Assembly (NCBI GenBank): GCA_031266805.1
Contig: JAISAH010000015.1
Span: 19,717-83,716 of the forward strand
DNA length: 64,000 nt
Source: Gracilibacteraceae bacterium
GTDB lineage: Bacteria > Bacillota > Desulfitobacteriia > Desulfitobacteriales > Syntrophobotulaceae
Direction: 5' to 3'
In this document: one piece after another, positions 8,567 to 17,484 of the stretch
Position numbering within the stretch: the stretch's first letter is position 1
Layout: every line of letters begins with the position of its first letter
Notes under the pieces: generated by a model
Told to the model about the DNA's origin: nothing
What the model saw: only the letters and a program-made list of their open reading frames with translations
Databases searched by the model: none
Program-made: the position numbers and the translations under genes

Positions 8567-10179
8567 CGCGGGGCGCCGGGACGACGACCCGCCGCGAGAC
8601 CCAGGCCAGACGAGCGCTGCTGCGCGGCGTAGAACAGGTGGAGGTGCTTGTAGGCGCGACTATGGGGCCCCGGGGCCGCAATATCGTCCTCGGTCAGTTG
8701 ATCGGTCCGCCGGTGGTCACTCAGGACGGGCTGACCGTGGCAAAAGCCATCAAACTGCCTGACGCCGCCGAGGATATGGGAGCGCGCTTTTGCCGCGAGA
8801 TCGCGGAGCGGACGAACGCCGATTGCGGCGACGGGACCAGTTCGACTATAGTGCTGGCCCGGGCGATATTGCGAGGCGGTCTGACGTTGATCGAAGCCGG
8901 CGCCGATCCCCTGCGGCTGAAGCGCGGGATCCAGACAGCCGTCCGGGCAGTCGGGGACTATATCCGGGGACAGAGCAAAGCAGCCGCGCCGCGGCATTTG
9001 CTCCAGGTCGCTTCCGGCGCCGCAAAAAGCGCGGATCTTGGCGCTCTGATCGCCGAGGCTTTTCAGGCTGCGAGCGGCGGCGGTTTCGTCAGCGTGGAGG
9101 AGGCTATTGAACGCCGCTCTTTTGTTCGCGGCGCGGCGGGTCTGTCCATCCCCTCCGGATACATATCGCCTTATTTCCTCGACGACCGGCATGGGGCGGA
9201 GATCGAACTCATCGCTCCTTATATCCTGATGACTGACAGAGTGATTTCTACTCTGCAGCCCCTGCGTCGCGTCCTTGCTCAATGCGTTTGGGAAAAACGC
9301 CCTCTGCTCATTCTGGCGCCCCATGTGCGCAGCGAGGCGCTGGAAGATATGCTCCGGCTTCGGAGTGAGGGCGGAGGCAAAATCGTCGCTGTCCGGACGC
9401 CGGGCGACCCGGAGCAAAGTCTGGAGGTTTTGGAAGATCTCGCCGCCGCCGCGGGCGGAGTCGCGCTCATCGCTATGCTGGGACGGGAACTGGACGAGGC
9501 TGCTCCGGCTCATCTCGGTCAGGCGGAGAGGATCGCCGTGACCCGCGATCGCACGGTCGTGAGCGGCGGCAAAGGCCGGACTGAGACGAAGAACAGCCAG
9601 GTGAGGCGGCTGCGCGCTCTGCTGGAACAAACCCGGGAGGAAAAGGCGCGGGCGCGCTTGCAAGACCGGATTGCCGCCCTGTCCGGCGGAGTGACGGTTG
9701 TATGCGTCGGCGGGGATACAAAAACAGAGTTGCAAGAGCGGAAAGCGCGGGCCATTGACGCCGTTCAGGCCGCCAAAGCCGCCGCCGAGGGCGGCGTAGT
9801 GCCCGGAGGCGGCACAGCTCTGCTCCGCGCCGGCGCGGCGCTGGAGCGTCTCACGGCCGCTTCCCCCGACGAACAAGCCGGGATCAGGCTCGCAGGGCAG
9901 TCGCTGAGCGCGCCTCTGCGCCGGATCGTGCAAAACGCCGGCGGCAGCGGCGACAGGGTCATGGCGGAGCTTGGGGAACGAGAGTTTGCCATCGGCTATG
10001 ACGCCGTAAGCAGGCGTTATGTCAATATGTGGGAGGCCGGTGTCATTGATCCGGCCAAGGTAGTGACGACAGCGCTGGACAGCGCCGCCAGTCTCTCCGC
10101 TTTGCTCCTGACTGCCGAAGTCCTGCTGGAGAAATATCAGGGGGAAACGACGCTGCTGGAACTTTCCGGCTCGCACTAA
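8563..10179 (+). CDS. GroEL-like chaperonin of the dehalogenase locus (CprD/CprE-type), copy 1
   Basis: Group I chaperonin homologue of 538 residues. The N-terminal equatorial part shows GATMGPRGRN and VTQDGLTVAKAI; the ATP-site motif is GDGTSS with Asp90 in the position of GroEL Asp87. The C-terminal equatorial half has ERKARAIDAVQAAKAAAEGGVVPGGG, keeping the Asp equivalent to GroEL Asp398. The usual Gly-Gly-Met tail is missing and the protein ends ELSGSH. TTG 8563 overlaps the YlqD-like stop. Cpr clusters encode two such chaperonins, thought to help fold dehalogenases before Tat export. Divergence from housekeeping GroEL in this frame suggests a dedicated, not a general, chaperone. Confidence 0.9.
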   Translation: MTRGAGTTTRRETQARRALLRGVEQVEVLVGATMGPRGRNIVLGQLIGPPVVTQDGLTVAKAIKLPDAAEDMGARFCREIAERTNADCGDGTSSTIVLARAILRGGLTLIEAGADPLRLKRGIQTAVRAVGDYIRGQSKAAAPRHLLQVASGAAKSADLGALIAEAFQAASGGGFVSVEEAIERRSFVRGAAGLSIPSGYISPYFLDDRHGAEIELIAPYILMTDRVISTLQPLRRVLAQCVWEKRPLLILAPHVRSEALEDMLRLRSEGGGKIVAVRTPGDPEQSLEVLEDLAAAAGGVALIAMLGRELDEAAPAHLGQAERIAVTRDRTVVSGGKGRTETKNSQVRRLRALLEQTREEKARARLQDRIAALSGGVTVVCVGGDTKTELQERKARAIDAVQAAKAAAEGGVVPGGGTALLRAGAALERLTAASPDEQAGIRLAGQSLSAPLRRIVQNAGGSGDRVMAELGEREFAIGYDAVSRRYVNMWEAGVIDPAKVVTTALDSAASLSALLLTAEVLLEKYQGETTLLELSGSH

Positions 10180-10192
10180 AGGGGAGACGTTC

Positions 10193-11794
10193 ATGGAATC
10201 GCTCATTTTGACCGGGGCGGCGGCGCGCCGCGCCTTAGCGGCCGGCGTTGATCTCGTCGCCGGCTGTGTGCGGCCGACGCTGGGGCCGCTGGGCCGCAAC
10301 GTTGCGCTGGCCCCCTTGCGCGGCCGGCCGAAGATCACCAACGACGGCGTCAGCATCGCGGCAATTATTGAAACGGCGGATAATTTCCAAAATTTGGGCT
10401 GTAGACTCGCTCAGGCGGTGTCCGCCCGTACCGGCGATCAGGCGGGCGACGGCACGACCACCGCCCTGATTTTGGCTCAGGCCATGTTGAGCGAGGCAAT
10501 GGCGCATCTGGCCGCGGGCCTGAATCCCGTCCCGCTGGCCGAAGGGCTGGAGCAAGGCGCGGAAACAGCCGTCCGGTTTTTGACCCGGAGAGCGGAGCCC
10601 GTGCGTGATACGGGCGATATCAGAAAGATTGCGGCTGTCGCTTCCGGCGATGAGGAATTAGCGGGCCTGGTCGCTGTTGCCGTCGAAAAAGTCGGTTTTT
10701 CCGGCATAATCAACGTCGAAGAAGGGCGAGGGGTCAGATCTGAGTTGGAAATCGTCGAGGGCCTGCGTTTTGACAAAGGCTGTTTCACGCCGAAAATCGT
10801 TAAATCATGGGAACGCTTGGACGAAACTTTGGAAGACGCGTATGTACTCGTCGTCGACGGAAAAGTAAGCGGCGCCGGCGAGATATTTCCGGTGCTGGAG
10901 ATTTTGCTCAGACGGCAAAAACCTCTGCTGCTGATTGCCGAGGATATCGCCGTTGACCTGCTGGCTCTGCTGCTCGCAAATAAGAAAAAAGGCACGATGA
11001 ACGCCGTCGCGGTCATGTCTCCGGGCAGCGGCGAGCGGCGCGGCGAGTATCTGGCGGATATTGCCTGTATAACCGGCGCCGGCGTGATCAAAACCAGAGA
11101 CGGCATGTCACTGGAAGCCATATCTGAGGCGGATCTGGGACGCGCCGCCCACGTCCGGGCGACCCACGAGTCGACGACCATTATCGGCGGCCGAGGCGAC
11201 AAAGAAATCATTGCCCGCCGCGCGGATGAAGTGCGGCGGCTCTGGGAGTCCCGCCCGGCCGGTTGGACCAAGGACAAACTGGCCCGGCGGCTGAGTTGGC
11301 TCCAGGGCGGCGTCGCCGTTATCCGCGTCGGCGCGCCGACCCGCTTGGAACTCTTGGAGAAGAAGGATCGGGCCGACGACGCGGTACATGCCGTGCGGGC
11401 GGCGATCACCGGCGGTTTCATTCCCGGTGGCGGCGCGGAACTGCTGCGGGCCGGCAGGGAATTGCTCTCCGTGCAGGCGGCGGACGATGAGATCGGGCTC
11501 GGTTTGCGTATAGCGGCCCGCGCCTTGGAGGAGCCGCTCCGGCAGATTGCCGTTAACGCGGGACGATCGCCGGATATCATCGCCGACAAGGTAGCGGCTT
11601 TGCCTTCAGGTTACGGCTATGACGCCGTCGGCGATACATTTCGCGACCTGACGCAGGCCGGCGTTATCGACCCGGCCCTGGTGACATGCGCCGCCTTGCG
11701 CAGCGCCGCGTCCATCGCCGCGCTGGTCGTCCGCGCCGAGGGCATTGTTTTGAACAAGGCGCCCGGTTTCCTGCGCGCCATGGGAATAGCCTGA
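10193..11794 (+). CDS. GroEL-like chaperonin of the dehalogenase locus (CprD/CprE-type), copy 2
   Basis: Second chaperonin homologue, 533 residues, starting 13 bases after the first behind AGGGGAGAC. It keeps TLGPLGRN, ITNDGVSIA, the ATP-site GDGTTTA with Asp86, and RADDAVHAVRAAITGGFIPGGG with the second catalytic Asp. It also lacks the GGM tail and ends RAMGIA. The two neighbours differ throughout, so they are old paralogues rather than a recent tandem copy, and might form mixed or separate rings. No groES co-chaperonin is next to them. It ends 10 bases before a convergent gene, and no terminator is visible between them. Confidence 0.9.
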   Translation: MESLILTGAAARRALAAGVDLVAGCVRPTLGPLGRNVALAPLRGRPKITNDGVSIAAIIETADNFQNLGCRLAQAVSARTGDQAGDGTTTALILAQAMLSEAMAHLAAGLNPVPLAEGLEQGAETAVRFLTRRAEPVRDTGDIRKIAAVASGDEELAGLVAVAVEKVGFSGIINVEEGRGVRSELEIVEGLRFDKGCFTPKIVKSWERLDETLEDAYVLVVDGKVSGAGEIFPVLEILLRRQKPLLLIAEDIAVDLLALLLANKKKGTMNAVAVMSPGSGERRGEYLADIACITGAGVIKTRDGMSLEAISEADLGRAAHVRATHESTTIIGGRGDKEIIARRADEVRRLWESRPAGWTKDKLARRLSWLQGGVAVIRVGAPTRLELLEKKDRADDAVHAVRAAITGGFIPGGGAELLRAGRELLSVQAADDEIGLGLRIAARALEEPLRQIAVNAGRSPDIIADKVAALPSGYGYDAVGDTFRDLTQAGVIDPALVTCAALRSAASIAALVVRAEGIVLNKAPGFLRAMGIA

Positions 11795-11804
11795 CTGCGG
11801 AGCG

Positions 11805-12638
11805 TCAAATAATACTGGTGTCCAAATCCACTTCCAGGCGAATATCGGCTTTGCTGCGCGGCATCTCCAAGGCGCTGCTTTCCGCTTCAATTTGCACCGT
11901 GCCGCTGCATCTGCCGGATCCGACGTCCAGCCGCAAGGCGCCGCCCGGTATAAGGCGGCGTCCCTGGGCTTCCGGCGCCACCAGCCATTCTTCGCCCATC
12001 TTGAACCAGAGCTGCTTCAAAGCGCCGCGCAAGTTTTTCCCGTCCGCCAAGCTTTCGTAGCGAAAAGTCTTAGTCGTCAGTTCCAGCGCCGCTTCGCCGT
12101 CAGCGCCGATGATGAGACGGGCGGGGTTGCGGAACCCCTGATCGCCCATGGAAACGCCTGCGCCGCCTTTTTTATATACAGTGAAACTCGCCGGAAATAT
12201 ACCGAATTTGCCGCGCAGGATATTCGCGTTAAAAGTGTCGGCGCCGAGAGCGCGGAGCGCGGTAAAAGCGCGCAGGAAGGTCACGCCCTTGGCGATATAA
12301 GCGGCTTTTTCATTCGGAAGCGCGTGAATGATCTGAAAAGCGTCCAGCCAGGCCTCGGCCGGCGGCGAACCAAAAGCCGCCTCAAACGCTATGCCAATTT
12401 CTTCCAAATAGCCGCGCTGATCGCGGATGACTTCCAATCCCTTGAGCGTCAGGCTTACTTTGCTGTCGTCTTTCTCCAAATACCCGTTATCGCTCAACTG
12501 GGCGAATACTTTGCGGGCGCTTTGCCGGCTGACGCCGAAAAAAGAAGCCGCAGCTGATACCGTCCTGTTATCGCCTCTGTGCAGATAATAGTACAGCAGA
12601 TGTCTCAGCCGGTGATAAGTGAGTTTTGTTTCATCCAT
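11805..12638 (-). CDS. Winged-helix DNA-binding protein of unknown function
   Basis: 277-residue protein. Residues about 8-70 form a winged helix-turn-helix (LRHLLYYYLHRGDN, then AAASFFGVSRQSARKVFAQLSDNGYLEKDD), resembling MarR/DeoR-type N-terminal domains. The remaining 200 residues match no family I recognise; they are mixed alpha/beta with a C-terminal acidic stretch (ADIRLEVDLDTSII). It lies downstream of holA on the same strand and converges on the chaperonin genes, so a link with the dehalogenase locus is possible but unsupported. It may instead belong to the proA-holA group. The position of the HTH suggests a transcription regulator; the ligand is unknown. Confidence 0.6.
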   Translation of the reverse strand: MDETKLTYHRLRHLLYYYLHRGDNRTVSAAASFFGVSRQSARKVFAQLSDNGYLEKDDSKVSLTLKGLEVIRDQRGYLEEIGIAFEAAFGSPPAEAWLDAFQIIHALPNEKAAYIAKGVTFLRAFTALRALGADTFNANILRGKFGIFPASFTVYKKGGAGVSMGDQGFRNPARLIIGADGEAALELTTKTFRYESLADGKNLRGALKQLWFKMGEEWLVAPEAQGRRLIPGGALRLDVGSGRCSGTVQIEAESSALEMPRSKADIRLEVDLDTSII

Positions 12639-12663
12639 GATCCGCGCGGTCCTGTTCTTTACT

Positions 12664-13707
12664 TTATTTCAGCAGCAGTATTTCCAGCAAAGTCTGCGGG
12701 TCGCCGCCGCTTGATTTCAGCGCCGTTTCCGTGCGCAGGCAGTTTTCCATCATGCCGGCAAGGCGCGTCGCCGTGAAACGGCTGCTCTGGCGAAAAATTT
12801 TACCGGCTTCATAAGGAGTTCTCACGCCGGCGGCAGCCATAAAATCCTTGACGTCGCCGCGGCGGGCGCGCACCAGCGCGGCGGCGAGCAAAAGCCGGAT
12901 ATGGCGGACTATCATGGTGAACACCTGCAGATAATAGTCCTGCCCCAATACTTCATCCAGTTTGCGCAAAGCAGGGCCGGTCCGCCCGGCGGCCCAATCG
13001 TCCAGCATAGCGAATACCGTGGTTTCCGGGCGCGGGACGCAGACGGCCCGGATATCCTCCGCCCTGATCTCCGCTCCCTCGCTGTAAAGAGCCAGTTTAT
13101 CCAGCTCGCCGGCTAAAAGTCCCGTGCCATGTCCCGACCAGTCCAGAAAGAATTTCGCCGCGGCCGCGCTCATGTTTTTGCCCCGCGCCGCCGCTTCTCT
13201 CACGCACCAAGCTGTCCAGGCCTCGCCCTGCGGTAAGGCGAACTCGACGATTTTGCCGTTTTTGAGGATCTCCTTATAAAGCCGCCGGCCCCGGTTTACG
13301 TCGGCGGCGATGAAAAGCAGGCAATTATCCGGGTTGGGAGCCTGGCAATAATCAAGGAAAGCATCATCGGCTGCCGCGTTCTTGCTTTTACTCTTGCTCT
13401 TGCTTTTACTCTCGCTTTTGCCCTTGCCCGCGGCATCTTTTTCCGGTTTGAAATAAGTAAAATCGTCAGCGACGATGAGCCGCCCGGAAAAAAAAGCGGC
13501 TGTGCGGGCCGCCGCCACCACGTCTTCCGCCAAATAACTTTTGCCGCCAAACAATTCCACATTGCTGCCGGAAGGGTCGTCCGCCAGAAAACGCGCGCGC
13601 AAAAGAGCAACCGCCTCAAGTATCGTGTGGCGATCCTCACCGTGCCAGAGGTAAACGGCCGGCAGAGCGGCGGCGGCCAAATCCCGCCGGATGACGTCGA
13701 GACTCAA
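12664..13707 (-). CDS. holA: DNA polymerase III delta subunit (clamp loader)
   Basis: HolA opens the beta sliding clamp in the clamp-loader complex. The sequence begins LSLDVIRRDLAAAALPAVYLWHGEDRHTILEAV, the usual start of the domain that contacts the clamp, and ends in the all-helical collar domain (AGKIFRQSSRF...EILLLK). I chose TTG 13707 behind AGGAGG (minus strand of 13718-13723), giving 347 residues, normal for the family; the longer frame up to 13929 reads backwards through proA. Unusual: an insertion of alternating Ser and Lys (KGKSESKSKSKSKSKN, about residues 93-109) encoded by short DNA repeats. It is likely cotranscribed with proA. Confidence 0.88.
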   Translation of the reverse strand: MSLDVIRRDLAAAALPAVYLWHGEDRHTILEAVALLRARFLADDPSGSNVELFGGKSYLAEDVVAAARTAAFFSGRLIVADDFTYFKPEKDAAGKGKSESKSKSKSKSKNAAADDAFLDYCQAPNPDNCLLFIAADVNRGRRLYKEILKNGKIVEFALPQGEAWTAWCVREAAARGKNMSAAAAKFFLDWSGHGTGLLAGELDKLALYSEGAEIRAEDIRAVCVPRPETTVFAMLDDWAAGRTGPALRKLDEVLGQDYYLQVFTMIVRHIRLLLAAALVRARRGDVKDFMAAAGVRTPYEAGKIFRQSSRFTATRLAGMMENCLRTETALKSSGGDPQTLLEILLLK

Positions 13708-13721
13708 TTTCCACCCACCTC

Positions 13722-14972
13722 CTACACGATCTGCCCGTCGCCGTAAACCACATATTTTATAGTCGTCAGTTCCGCCAGACCCATCGGCCCGCGGGTGTGC
13801 AGCTTTTGCGTGCTGATGCCGATCTCCGCGCCAAAACCGAATCGGCCGCCGTCGGTGAAGCGTGTTGAGGCGTTGTGGTATACGGCCGCCGCGTCCGTTT
13901 CCCGCAGAAAACGCCGCGCCGCCGCGCAATCCTCCGTCAGAATGGTCTCCGAGTGTTTGGTGCCGTAGCGGTAGATATGATCGAGGGCTTCATCTAGGTC
14001 GGCGACCACCCGGATGCTGAGGATGAAGTCGTTGTATTCCGTACTCCAGTCGTCTTCCGTCGCCGCCAGCGCGTCCGGGATCAAAACCCGCGTTTCCGGG
14101 CAGCCCCGCATTTCTACGCCGGCCCGCCGCAGCTCCGCCGCCAGCCGCGGCAGATAATCCGCCGCCGCCGCCCGGTGGACGAGCAAGGTTTCCAGCGCGT
14201 TGCAAACGCCGGGTTTATTCGTCTTGGCGTTAAAAACAACGCGCACGGCTTTGGCCATATCCGCCGCCGCATCCACAAAGGCGTGGCAGACGCCGGTTCC
14301 CGTCTCAATGACCGGCACGGTGGAGTTTTGCACGACGTTTTGGATCAGAGCCGCGCCGCCGCGCGGGATCAGCACGTCCACATAACGGTTAAGGCGCATG
14401 AGCTGTTCCACATAAGCCCGGTCGCTGCCGGGCAAAGTCTGGACGCAGGCGGCCGGCAGGCCCGCGTTTTCTGCCGCCGCGCTGATAAGACGACTGAGGA
14501 CGAGATTGCTCCTGAGCGCCTCGGCCCCGCCGCGCAGGATGCAGGCGTTGCCGGATTTCAGGCAGAGGGCCGCCGCGTCCGCTGTCACGTTAGGCCGCGC
14601 TTCGTAGATGATAGCGACGACACCCAGAGGAACGCGCGTTTTTTCGATTTTCAAACCGTTCGGCCGCGTCCAGAACTCACCGCCGCCGACCGGGTCGGGC
14701 AGAGCGGCCACCGCTTCCACCGCCTCGGCGATATCCCGGATCCCCTCCGGCGTGAGAGTCAGGCGATTGAGCAAACTGGCCGCCAGACCCTGGGCGGCGG
14801 CGGCGCTCACATCCTGCTCGTTGGCCGCCAGGATCTCCGCTTCGCCCTGCCGTAAAGCCGCGGCTATCGCGCTGAGGGCCAGATCTTTCACGTCCGTGTC
14901 CGTGAAAGCCAGCCGCCGCGCCGCCGCCCGGGCCCGTTCGCCTAATTCCAATAATTCCGGTGAGAATTCCAT
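13722..14972 (-). CDS. proA: Gamma-glutamyl phosphate reductase
   Basis: ProA reduces gamma-glutamyl phosphate to glutamate-5-semialdehyde with NADPH in proline synthesis. The aldehyde-dehydrogenase-like domains are recognisable: KTRVPLGVVAIIYEARPNV near the N-terminal third, IPRGGAALIQNV, the catalytic Cys in NKPGVCNALETLLVH, and the C-terminal FGFGAEIGISTQKLHTRGPMGL. I prefer ATG 14972 (MEFSPELL) because GCGGGGA then sits 8 bases upstream; ATG 14981 would abut it. The protein has about 416 residues, normal length. The kinase gene proB is not adjacent, unlike in many Firmicutes. holA follows with its start 15 bases after the proA stop. Confidence 0.96.
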   Translation of the reverse strand: MEFSPELLELGERARAAARRLAFTDTDVKDLALSAIAAALRQGEAEILAANEQDVSAAAAQGLAASLLNRLTLTPEGIRDIAEAVEAVAALPDPVGGGEFWTRPNGLKIEKTRVPLGVVAIIYEARPNVTADAAALCLKSGNACILRGGAEALRSNLVLSRLISAAAENAGLPAACVQTLPGSDRAYVEQLMRLNRYVDVLIPRGGAALIQNVVQNSTVPVIETGTGVCHAFVDAAADMAKAVRVVFNAKTNKPGVCNALETLLVHRAAAADYLPRLAAELRRAGVEMRGCPETRVLIPDALAATEDDWSTEYNDFILSIRVVADLDEALDHIYRYGTKHSETILTEDCAAARRFLRETDAAAVYHNASTRFTDGGRFGFGAEIGISTQKLHTRGPMGLAELTTIKYVVYGDGQIV

Positions 14973-15084
14973 GAATTGCATCCCCGCGTTTCAAAAAGAT
15001 TACAAACCGCCGTGACAGCGCTCCTGTCGCGCCCAATCATGTAAACAAAGTATAGCATATCCCGCGCGGAATTTCTATATATAA

Positions 15085-16581
15085 TCAACGCAGGAAAAAG
15101 ACAAAAGTGTCGATGATGAACAGGGGAATGAGACAGCAGAGCGACCAGCCCATATACCCGAAGAAGCTGGGCATCTTGACGGCGTTTTCTTCCGCGATGG
15201 AGCGCACCATGAAATTCGGCGCGTTGCCGATATAAGTGTTAGCGCCCATAAACACCGCTCCGGCGGAAACGGCGAGCAAAATCTGTTCCGCGATGACCCC
15301 GACGCTGGTGGCCAGCCCTTCCACCGCGCCGAGGGAACCGGCGGTCGTCATAAACACGAGATAAGTCGGCGCGTTATCCAGGAAGCTGGAGAGCGCCCCC
15401 GCCGCCCAGAAAAACTGCCACGGATTCACCAGACCCAGTTCGCCGCCGCGAGCGTTGAGGATGGCCAGCGCCGGGATCATCGTGATGAAGATGCCGATGA
15501 ACAGGCAGCCCACTTCCAGGATCGGCCCCCAGGTGAAATGATTCATCTCCCGGAGGTCTTTCTTCGTCGTAGCGACCGAAAGTCCGCCGGCCAATAAAAT
15601 GAGCAGTATTTGTAAAATGCTGTTAAAAGGCAGGATTATCCCGGCGTAAATCGGTATGCCGTGCAGTTCGCCGGTCGCCTGATCGGAGAAAAAGGGCAAG
15701 GGCGTCACTATGCCGTTCAGGATAACGGCGAAAACGATCAGTCCGAGAAAGAGCAGGTTGTGCAGACCTTTCACGCGCAGAGGCTCTTTGGCCTCCGTGG
15801 TCTCCGGCCCGCGGCCCGCGGCCAGCTCTTTTTTGTAGAAAAACGTATCCATGATGAAGAAAGCGGCGAGCAGAAGCACGACGTTGAAAAGAAGCACCGG
15901 CACGAGTTTCATCGTCCAGAAGAAAGGCACTCCGCGCAGGAAGCCGAGGAAAAGCGGCGGATCGCCGACCGGCGTCAGACATCCGCCAATATTTGAGACG
16001 AGGAAGATGAAAAACACGACGACATGGGCTTTTTTCTCCCGCCATTTGTTCGCCCGGAGAACCGGCCGGATGAGCAGCATACTGGCGCCGGTCGTGCCCA
16101 CCCAGCTGGCGAGGGCCGTGCCGATCAGGAGCAGGACGATATTGACCCGCGGCGACCCAGCCAGCGTGCCGGTCAAAGCGATGCCGCCGGCCACGGCGAA
16201 CAGGCCCCAGAGCAAAACGATGAACGGTAAGTAATCTAAAAGTACGATTTCCAGGAGTTCAAAGGCCGCTTCGCCGACGCCGAAACCGAAAGCGAACGGG
16301 ACCAGGAAAACAGCGGACCAAAAAAGGGCGACATGAAGCAGATGTTTTTCCCACCAATGCGGACGCGCCAGCGGAAAAATCGCGATCGAAAGAAGCATGC
16401 CTACGAAGGGGATAACGCTCCAGACGGGTAATTCCAGACCGAGAACACTGTGCGCGCTTTCTTCGCCTCCCGCGCCGAGGACGCCGCCCGCGCCGTCTTC
16501 CGCCCCCAACAGGGGCAAAACCGGCAGAATCAGCAGGCACAACAGGCAAAGCAGGAAAACGAATGGCTTGCGACGATTCAT
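15085..16581 (-). CDS. NhaD/CitM-type sodium:proton antiporter-like permease
   Basis: 498-residue membrane protein of the ion transporter superfamily. A cleavable or anchoring N-terminal helix (about 8-26) is followed by an acidic-Gly linker and about eleven hydrophobic segments. The motifs TGASMLLIRPVLRANKWR, SNIGGCLTPVGDPPLFLGFLRG and SSFLDNAPTYLVF are characteristic of NhaD-type Na+/H+ antiporters and related DUF-class carriers. ATG 16581 lies behind GGGAG. A possible -10 (TATAAT on the minus strand, 16642-16637) is visible upstream. It probably exchanges sodium for protons across the cytoplasmic membrane, useful for an acetogen with ion-coupled energy conservation; an organic-acid substrate cannot be excluded. 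Confidence 0.82.
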   Translation of the reverse strand: MNRRKPFVFLLCLLCLLILPVLPLLGAEDGAGGVLGAGGEESAHSVLGLELPVWSVIPFVGMLLSIAIFPLARPHWWEKHLLHVALFWSAVFLVPFAFGFGVGEAAFELLEIVLLDYLPFIVLLWGLFAVAGGIALTGTLAGSPRVNIVLLLIGTALASWVGTTGASMLLIRPVLRANKWREKKAHVVVFFIFLVSNIGGCLTPVGDPPLFLGFLRGVPFFWTMKLVPVLLFNVVLLLAAFFIMDTFFYKKELAAGRGPETTEAKEPLRVKGLHNLLFLGLIVFAVILNGIVTPLPFFSDQATGELHGIPIYAGIILPFNSILQILLILLAGGLSVATTKKDLREMNHFTWGPILEVGCLFIGIFITMIPALAILNARGGELGLVNPWQFFWAAGALSSFLDNAPTYLVFMTTAGSLGAVEGLATSVGVIAEQILLAVSAGAVFMGANTYIGNAPNFMVRSIAEENAVKMPSFFGYMGWSLCCLIPLFIIDTFVFFLR

Positions 16582-16719
16582 GAGTTCAGTCTCCCTTCAA
16601 ATGAAAAAATTGGCGACCGTATACGATCTTGTTTTATTATAGCGAAAAAGGTCGAAAAATGGAAGTAGCAAATAGAAAATTTCTTGCGCATCAACCGTCG
16701 AACGGCGATCTCTGTTCCC

Positions 16720-17484
16720 CTACAGCGGTTTCTTTTTGGGGCGTCCGGGCGCTCGCGGGTACAAATCCGGCGTTTCCCGCGTTTTGACGACGACGACCAA
16801 AAAACGGGGGCTGCCATTCGCCGGCGCGCAATCTGCTATCTCCCGCACCTCCCCGCCGCAGAGCGCGAGGGCCCGACCGGCCTGGGCCGCTTCCTCCCGG
16901 GCGGCCGGCCCTTTGGCCGCCAAGAGGACCCCGCCCGGACGAAGCAGCGGCAGAGCATACTCGGTCAATACAGGCAGCGGCGCCACCGCGCGGGCAGTCA
17001 CACAGGCAAAGCGCCCGCGCCAGAGAACGCCGCGCCCCCAGTCCTCGGCCCGGCCCGCCAAAGTTCGCGCTCCGCTCAGGCCAAGGGCGCGGATGACGGC
17101 CTCTATAAAAATAAGGCGTTTCCCCAAGGAATCGCCTAAAACCCATTCCGACTCCGGCCAGGCCAGCTTGAGCGGCAGACCGGGGAAGCCGGCGCCGGCG
17201 CCCAGATCCAGCAGCGGACCGGCGGACGGTGTGGTCGCGGCCTGGGCGTAGGGCAGCAACGCCAGCGAATCCAGAAAATGTTTGCGCGCGATTTCCGCCG
17301 GCTCGGTGATGGCCGTCAGGTTCATCTTCCGGTTCCAGGCCAGCAGCATATCGCCGAAAAGGCCGAATTGCGCCAGCTGCCTGTCTGTCAGCGTGAGATC
17401 CCAGCGCGCCGCCGCTTCTCGGCGCAGCAGATCAGCTTCCGCCGCGCCGAACCGCGGATTTGATTTTTCCGCCGGATTTTTCAA
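16720..17484 (-). CDS. rsmG: 16S rRNA (guanine-N7)-methyltransferase RsmG
   Basis: RsmG (GidB) methylates N7 of G527 in 16S rRNA using SAM. The Rossmann-fold SAM site is DLGAGAGFPGLPL (about residues 93-105), preceded by the conserved WNRKMNLT and HFLDSL segments and followed by TARAVAPLPVLTEYA and LLAAKG. At 254 residues it has a normal size with a Lys/Pro-rich tail. The apparent TTG start at 17484 overlaps the stop of the ABC permease gene by four bases; the ribosome binding site is poor, so the exact start is uncertain. It is not next to mnmG or parAB, its common neighbours. Confidence 0.95.
   Translation of the reverse strand: MKNPAEKSNPRFGAAEADLLRREAAARWDLTLTDRQLAQFGLFGDMLLAWNRKMNLTAITEPAEIARKHFLDSLALLPYAQAATTPSAGPLLDLGAGAGFPGLPLKLAWPESEWVLGDSLGKRLIFIEAVIRALGLSGARTLAGRAEDWGRGVLWRGRFACVTARAVAPLPVLTEYALPLLRPGGVLLAAKGPAAREEAAQAGRALALCGGEVREIADCAPANGSPRFLVVVVKTRETPDLYPRAPGRPKKKPL

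Noticed and set aside
8506..10356. 616-codon minus-strand frame opposite the first chaperonin
   Set aside because: It is a shadow of the GroEL-like gene; codon pattern and composition fit the complementary strand only.
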